Positions 58,070 to 64,000 of a DNA stretch of 64,000 nt are shown here, piece by piece. The position numbers and the translations under genes were made by a program. The stretch spans positions 60,901,885 to 60,965,884 of the forward strand of contig CAIIXF020000001.1 of the NCBI GenBank assembly GCA_903813345.2, written 5' to 3'. Under the pieces are notes generated by a model that searched no databases, was not told where the DNA came from, and was given only the letters and a program-made list of their open reading frames with translations. Origin of the DNA: Owenia fusiformis. Lineage: Eukaryota > Annelida > Polychaeta > Sabellida > Oweniidae. Each line of letters opens with the position of its first letter. The stretch's first letter is position 1.

Positions 58070-58620
58070 TTTAAGCCCTTGCGGCCTAGGGGTAACCTTA
58101 TTCTACCTTAATAATTTTTAAGATATGCAATGTATGGGTCTCATATGAGCTCAAAATGGTGCATTGAGTCTTGTTTTGTCATATTATTCCTAATTGGATT
58201 GAAAAATGATTGGAACTTTTCAAAAAAAAAAAAAATTCATTATCGCTTCTGAAGGGCCAGGGGTAACCATATTTTACCTTAATAACTTTCAAGGTTTGTA
58301 ATATATGTATCCCAAATTAGCTCAAGATGGTGCATATAGTTCTGTTTAATCATAAAACCTCCAATAAGATGTAGAAAATGATTGGACATTTCTTAAAATT
58401 TGAAATTTTCATTTTAGCTTATGATGGCCTGGGGGGGGGGGCTTATTTAACCTTGAACTTTTCTTAATTATGAGACGTATGCATCTCAAATGAGCTTAGA
58501 ATTGTGTCATATACTCTTGTTTTGTCATATTATTCCTTAGGAGATGTAAAAAATAATGGAAATTTGAAAAATGACATTTTTAGCTTTTGACAGGTCAGGG
58601 GTGATTTTATCATATATTAC
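58070..58620. repeat. Degenerate tandem repeat, period about 170 bp
   Basis: About three copies starting at GGCCTAGGGGTAACC, GGCCAGGGGTAACCA and GGCCTGGGGG (near 58083, 58254, 58426), each followed by TACCTTAATAA-like and AGCTCAAGATGGTGCAT-like words. Poly-G runs lie at about 58430-58441 and 58975-58987. From 58621 to 60100 nothing further is recognised. Confidence 0.7.
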
Positions 58621-60104
58621 CATAATATAGAAGCACAGCATGGAGTGAGTTTAGCAGCCCCGTCCCCATGACCGATGCCATTGGCATGGGTCTTAAAGCA
58701 TTTATGACCCAAGCTGCAATAAACTATGCTGACCTATTCTCAACCAATCAGCGAGCTTGAAGGAACAAGTGGTAAATGCGTGCATATTAATGATGCGATT
58801 TCGTCAGAGAAAATGACCATATAGAAAGCCGTCCTTATTTCAACTACAAACTCTGATTAGCGCAGTGAGTTCAGAGATTCATTGAAAACTGATAGAGTGA
58901 AGACGAAGCTCTCTTTTGAGAAAGAAAGTCGAATGAATGCAAAGGGTAGTAAGTCCAGTCACCTTAGCCTGATGGGGGGGGGGGGGGTTAAGGTAAGCTG
59001 CTTCTGTCAAGGATTCTGTCAGTGAATAATGACAGTCAATGATTGGGCACAAGAATGCCAAATGTTATCACAATAGTTTTCAAGATAAAATGATCTCAAA
59101 ATGGGGAAAATAGTCTGTTTTTCACTTTATTCCTACTGAGATAATGATTAACAACAATTAGAAAATTCAGTGACACATTTAAATCTCAATCCATTTATTC
59201 CATTTTTCCATAGCAGTAGAATACAGATGTAAGATCACATCCAATGATTGTATGAGAAATGCTTTGTTTCATCATATCATATGTTGTTAATGAGATGCTG
59301 TTTCATGTGCAGTCTCTCCCCAAAGTGATATCTGCTCATTAAGAATAAATTAAATACTGTTCAAGATAATGAATATTAATTAACATGGCCAATACAGAGC
59401 CAGTTGGAGTTACAGTGAAATGTAAACTTATTCAAACTTTGATTCATCCATATATCATAGGTGTTAGTTGAAATGAAGTCAGTGTGAACATGTACAAAAA
59501 GGGAGATCAGCTTAATCATTTTCAAAATGTAACTCTTCAAAAACTTGGACTGACAAAGGTTAATTACTTTAAACTCATCTCTAGTCTTTGATATCCTTTG
59601 TGAGGGGAATCCATTTAGGCCTATTCTATTTTCAAGATGACATCTGAATCCAAATTATTCACTGGAAATCAAATTAGTTTCTACTTTTGAAATGTGTGTA
59701 ATAATATGAGATTCTAACAATGGTCATTGTCTCTATCAAAAAATAAAAGTGTTACCAACAATTGCCTGGTCAATTTTGATGTAACCCTTTACTGAAAGCA
59801 GGTGAGTGCACTCTGATCTGGTCAAAACTACAAATCCATCTAAAATCGATGACATTTGTATCTCCGTCTTCAGCCTTTTGTTGTTTACAATTGTGCTAAA
59901 AAAGCTATAAGACCAAATAGGATTTTACATTTAATTAATAAGGTCTCTCTTGGATTGAGCCTTTGGACCATCATAGAACTCAAAACCCACAGCCATCCAT
60001 TACGATACAATAACTTCCCTAGAAATACAATAGTTAAAGATACTATTAAAATAAGATAATTCTTTTGGAATATTAATAAAAGCAGTACTGTTAGTAAAAT
60101 TGTT

Positions 60105-61085
60105 GGCCATTCTGAGAGAATTATAAATAAAACAGATTGCACAATCCAGATTGCAGATTGCACACATTGCAACAATCTGCACATTGCAACATTGCTAACA
60201 TTGTTAAGATTGTTGGTCATTCTGAGGGGAGGAGTATAAAACAGATTGCACAATCCAGATTGCAGATTGCACACATTGCAACAATCTGCACATTGCAACA
60301 TTGCTAAGATTGTTAAAATTTTTGACCATTCTGAGGGGAGAAGTATAAAACAGATTGTACAATCTAGATTGCAGTTTGCACACATTGCAACAATCTGCAC
60401 ATTGCAACATTGCTTAGATTGTTAAGATTGTTGGCCATTCTTAGTAGTATAAAACAGATTGTACAATCCAGATTGCAGTTTGCACACATTGCAACAATAT
60501 GCACATTGCAACATTGCTAACATTGTTAAGATTGTTGGTCATTCTGAGAGAAGTATAAAACAGATTGTACAATCCAGATTGCAGATTGCGCAAATTGCAA
60601 CAATCTGCACATTGCAACATTGCTAACATTGTTAAGATTGTTGGCCATTCTGAGAGAAGTATAAAACAGATTGTACAATCCACATTGCAGATTGCACACA
60701 TTGCAACAATCTGCACATTGCAACATTGCTAACATTGTTAAGATTGTTGGCCATTCTGAAAGGAGAAGTATAAAACAGATTGCACAATCCAGATTGCAGT
60801 TTGCGCACATTGCAACAATCTGCACATTGCAACATTGTTAAGATTGTTGGTCATTCTGAGAGAAGTATAAAACAGATTGTACAATCCAGATTGCAGATTG
60901 CACACATTGCAACAATCTGCACATTGCAACATTGCTAACATTGTTAAGATTGTTGGCCATTCTGAGAGAAGTATAAAACAGATTGTACAATCCAGATTGC
61001 ATATTGCACACATTGCAACAATCTGCACATTGTAACATTGAGAGAGAAGTATAGAACAGATTGCAATTCAGATTGCAGATTGTCA
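60105..61085. repeat. Tandem array, period about 105 bp, about nine copies
   Basis: Each unit has TTGTTGGCCATTCTGAGAG, AAGTATAAAACAGATTG, CAATCCAGATTGCAGATTGC and CACATTGCAACAATCTGCAC. ATTGCA and TGCAAT words recur in both orientations, so each unit can fold. Short Cys-rich frames on the minus strand repeat with the array and are not genes. Confidence 0.93.
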
Positions 61086-61531
61086 ACAATCTTACAGAAA
61101 AAATGCAATGTGTAAGTGATTTAACATAGGAGTCAATGGAGAAGCAGATTGTTTTCAGTTTGCTAGAGGTACCCTATTGGCCATAGCTACTGAATTACAG
61201 CCTGGGATTATTTAATATGTGCATACTAATAGTCCCCATCAAGATGGTTGAAGAGAAAATATATAATGTATATAGCATAAGTAAGTATATATGTATAAGT
61301 AGTATACTGCTGAATCAATAAATTGCAGCATGTTAACTTTATGTATTTTTTCTATACCATAGTAAATGATGGTCAGAACATGTCCAGTACATGTCAATAT
61401 GAAAACCGACTTAGTGAAGATCTGTGCCCAGTGAACACATGATTATACTCTATTGAACACCTGTTTGTAGTGAACACTGATTTCCAGCCAGTGATTTCAT
61501 TACATAAAAACTGCCATTATGAAAACCGACT

Positions 61532-61928
61532 CTAGAGTCCATTTCACTGCTTCAGTTCGTCAGAAGAACGGCAAAAATAAGAAATTGGGAGACTATTGTG
61601 CAATAATATATGGAAAAGTATATTTATAATGTACATGAATGACATTTGTATATTTCAGATTTTTTAGTTTTTTGTGCAATAAGCCTGTGCCGTCTTGTAA
61701 TTTGAAGAATTTCAGCCATGTTAATCTTATTGAAAATAACATGGCAGAGAAACATCCAAATATAAGAGGCCACACACTTTATAAGCCAAACTAGAAGCAA
61801 TCCAAGATATACAAATGTCATTCATGTACATTATGAATATAATTTTCCATATATTATTGCACAATGGTCTCCCAATTTCTTACTTTTGCCGTTCTACTGA
61901 CGAACTGAAGCAGTGAAATGGACTCTAG
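61532..61928. mobile_element. Foldback element, 397 bp
   Basis: The arms of about 125 bp (left from CTAGAGTCCATTTCACTGC, right ending in its complement) enclose about 150 bp. Similar sequence (ATTGAACACCTGTTTGTAG / ATTGAACCCATGTGTTTGTAG) lies on both sides near 61453 and 61961 in direct orientation, so the element sits inside a duplicated segment. Confidence 0.8.
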
Positions 61929-62199
61929 TTAAGATCAGCAGTGAAAACATGCTTATATTCTATTGAACCCATGTGTTTGTAGTGAACACTGAATTACATC
62001 TTAACATAACATAGCCATTGTGGCTTAGGTGTGTGGAATGAATCGTCAAGAATGCAAAATAGACTTAAACGTGTACTTTTAGTAATCATTGATTAATACA
62101 CCAATCCGCCCCCCAACCTAGATGTGATTAGTATCCTATCAGACATTTGAAAGCTGCACCGTGTTTATCGTATAAATATTCAATATTACAACTACTTAC

Positions 62200-62266
62200 C
62201 AAAATACTCTTCATACACAGCTTCCATCTTGCTGGCAAAATATACAATGAAGATTGGACACTTCAT
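62200..62266 (-). CDS. Putative first coding exon, possibly of the exonuclease gene
   Basis: On the minus strand an ATG at 62266 opens MKCPIFIVYFASKMEAVYEE, ending at a good donor (TTTG|GTAAGT) in phase 1. It faces the plus-strand start at 62454 and lies upstream of the exonuclease exons on the same strand. The next located exon starts in phase 2, so joining needs at least one more exon. Membership of that gene is inference. Confidence 0.5.
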
Positions 62267-62453
62267 TGTCACGGTGTTATAGCATGACGGATACGCCACC
62301 TCTGAAAACGAGGTTAGTCGAATACGATCACTGATTTATCCAATAAAATGGCTGCGATGAAACAGAAAGCTAAGGTACACGGGGGATAAGCAAAACGAGG
62401 GCGAAGCCACGGACTGCGACTCGCGTAACTTTACACCGCAGCCCAGCGCCAAA
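62267..62453. promoter_or_regulatory. Probable bidirectional promoter
   Basis: 187 bp between two divergent start codons. The GC- and CpG-rich part (GGCGAAGCCACGGACTGCGA, CTCGCGTAAC) contrasts with AT-rich surroundings, and no TATA box is obvious. GGACTGCG at 62411-62418 recurs downstream. Confidence 0.5.
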
Positions 62454-62509
62454 ATGGAGGGACATCCGGCAGTGCCTTCTGCTTCTTCCGACAAAATAGA
62501 GAAATCCAG
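62454..62509 (+). CDS. First coding exon of an unidentified plus-strand gene
   Basis: An ATG in good context (GCCAAAATGG) opens MEGHPAVPSASSDKIEKS and reaches a donor TCCAG|GTATTT in phase 2. The rest of the gene is not seen and probably lies beyond the window. No family can be named from 18 residues. Confidence 0.5.
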
Positions 62510-64000
62510 GTATTTTAAATGCTATCGTAGTGTCTAATCGGTGACCAAAATATTACTCTGTATCTACTGTTGGTCTGTAGATAAGAAAATAAGCAGTTGT
62601 CCAGATCAAGCTAAAACAGTAGCAAAGTTCTGATTTTACCTGTAAAATATGTGCATATTATTTAATTTACTATACATTTGAAAGGAGTTTTAACACGTTT
62701 CTGATATCTAAAGGTTAGTTGAGGCTCCGAGTATAATTCGTGAAAATGATTTGATAATAGAATGTGTTCATGAGGAGAAAATTAGATTCAAACTGCGCAT
62801 TCATAGTGGACGCAGTCCAGTAAACAAAGCTATTTCAACAACGCAACACAGCCTCCATTGATATTCTAAGCAACGCAGTCCAGCCGCGAACACGAAATAA
62901 ATAAGATAGTGTAAACTATATTCCTACGCTATTATTGTAATTCAGGAAAAGAAAGTCAGCATCCAGATTATCATTCAAAGTTACGTCGATTAACATATAT
63001 CTATTACCTGAATCAATGTCCCAAATTGCTATATTGTATCGTTTAAGACCTAGAAATATGGCAATTCAATAGCGTATTTGGCAGAACAGTCGAGCGCAAG
63101 ATGACAACGTTATATGTTTATTACAAACCAATTTGTGGATAGGGTTAAATATATAAATAATTGGATAGTGGTGAGACTTTTTATAAGAAGTAGAAATGCG
63201 AAACAATTAACTTTTTGATGATGCAATGAAAGCTGTTGGGGAAGGGTACATTAACTAGTATTTAAGATATCAGGAAAATATCAAATAACTGGAGAGTTGG
63301 TGAGTTAATGTAATTTTGGATGATCTTTCCAACAGTCCATCAATATTGCTAGCTACCATAAATTCATGATTTCAGCTGTATTTGACAGCTTGTATATATT
63401 TGCAGAATGGATTGAGACACGATGTAGGTCCATTAAAATAGCCCTTTATATTCAATTTTGTCCAAAGTTGCTCCATTTCGGCCACACCTGTACACACATT
63501 GTGCTATCTACCTTTGGCTGTGATTGCGTTCAGCTTCAGATATAAAGCAACACTGAGTCGCGGACTGCGTTGGGCAGATGGATGGACTGCGACTTTTATA
63601 AATTCCAATTTTCTATGTAATTGTACGTTTTCCGCTTACCAAATATCACACGAAGATGTAATTGTAACAACAGAACATGAATAATTGTATTTATTCGATG
63701 TCATTTCTGATTCCTTTGTTTAAATCGGTATATTAGGGACAAATATTGACAAAATTACATTTTTAGTGGCAGATTTCGAATTCATTTGTGTTCATGCTAA
63801 ACTATTGGACAGCCGAGCACCAAGAATGCCATTGAAGGTGGAGTATGAATATGTTGATCACCGACTGGAACATACTAGCTATTGTGTAGAATATCCAAGC
63901 CAATAATCTACCCCAAATCCTAACATGCCTTCCAAATTAAGTTTGGACTTACCGCCATTGTTCAGCTATAATGCGTTGTAACCTCGTTTTGAATTACGCG
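62510..64000 (+). other. Presumed first intron with repeated GGACTGCG words
   Basis: No further exon is supported. The words GGACTGCG (63562-63569, 63584-63591) and its complement CGCAGTCC (62811-62818, 62874-62881) are the only marked structure. Confidence 0.4.

Noticed and set aside
59885-61089. Series of Cys-rich minus-strand frames (MQIVAMCA-type)
   Set aside because: They repeat with the 105-bp array and shift frame between units; no gene structure.

Overview
The window looks like AT-rich, intron-rich nuclear DNA from an invertebrate animal. I infer a lophotrochozoan, perhaps a mollusc-like genome. The grounds are small phase-matched exons split by long introns full of MITE-like, foldback and minisatellite repeats, and a secreted protein built from many TSP1 modules of the 'GPxYGG' type. 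No bacterial operons, rRNA or CRISPR are present. All gene models below were assembled by hand from splice sites, reading phase and recognisable protein motifs.

Layout. (1) 1-3447: repeats only, including a 5' retrotransposon fragment with a 2A-like peptide and an 852-bp near-perfect palindromic element. (2) 3448-9666, plus strand: the last six coding exons of RAD17 (checkpoint clamp loader). It has a duplicated broken exon and two extra copies of the sequence coding its acidic tail. (3) 11388-15686, minus strand: a coiled-coil plus caspase-fold protein whose catalytic His is Gln, a likely pseudocaspase, convergent with RAD17. (4) 18669-20790, minus strand: a four-membrane-segment claudin/PMP22-like protein. 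(5) 22959-52987, plus strand: one very large secreted gene in the order signal peptide, PAN, EGF, 2 TSP1, SRCR, 19 TSP1, and a CNTNAP-like fibrinogen-related domain. It ends in three alternative last exons with different Tyr-rich tails. The model closes in frame at about 1708-1710 residues. (6) 54305-57256, minus strand: the C-terminal exons of a DEDDy (WRN/EXD-like) 3'-5' exonuclease; 62200-62266 is a possible first exon. (7) 62454-62509, plus strand: a first coding exon of an unknown gene, 187 bp from the minus-strand ATG across a CpG-rich, probably bidirectional promoter.

The genes do not form one pathway. RAD17 and the exonuclease both belong to DNA metabolism and the pseudocaspase to apoptosis or immunity, but they are ordinary neighbours. 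The secreted gene is the centre of interest. Its 21 TSP1 modules are separate symmetric phase 1-1 exons, 17 of them exactly 165 nt. The locus shows exon amplification at several stages: a 377-bp exon duplication with very few differences, a 49-bp duplication of a 3' splice site, and a minisatellite made of copies of a 5' splice site. Transposons lie close to acceptors.

Limits: no database search, RNA data or alignment was available. Exon boundaries are read from GT/GC-AG sites and phase continuity; 5' UTRs, transcription starts and polyadenylation sites are mostly guesses.
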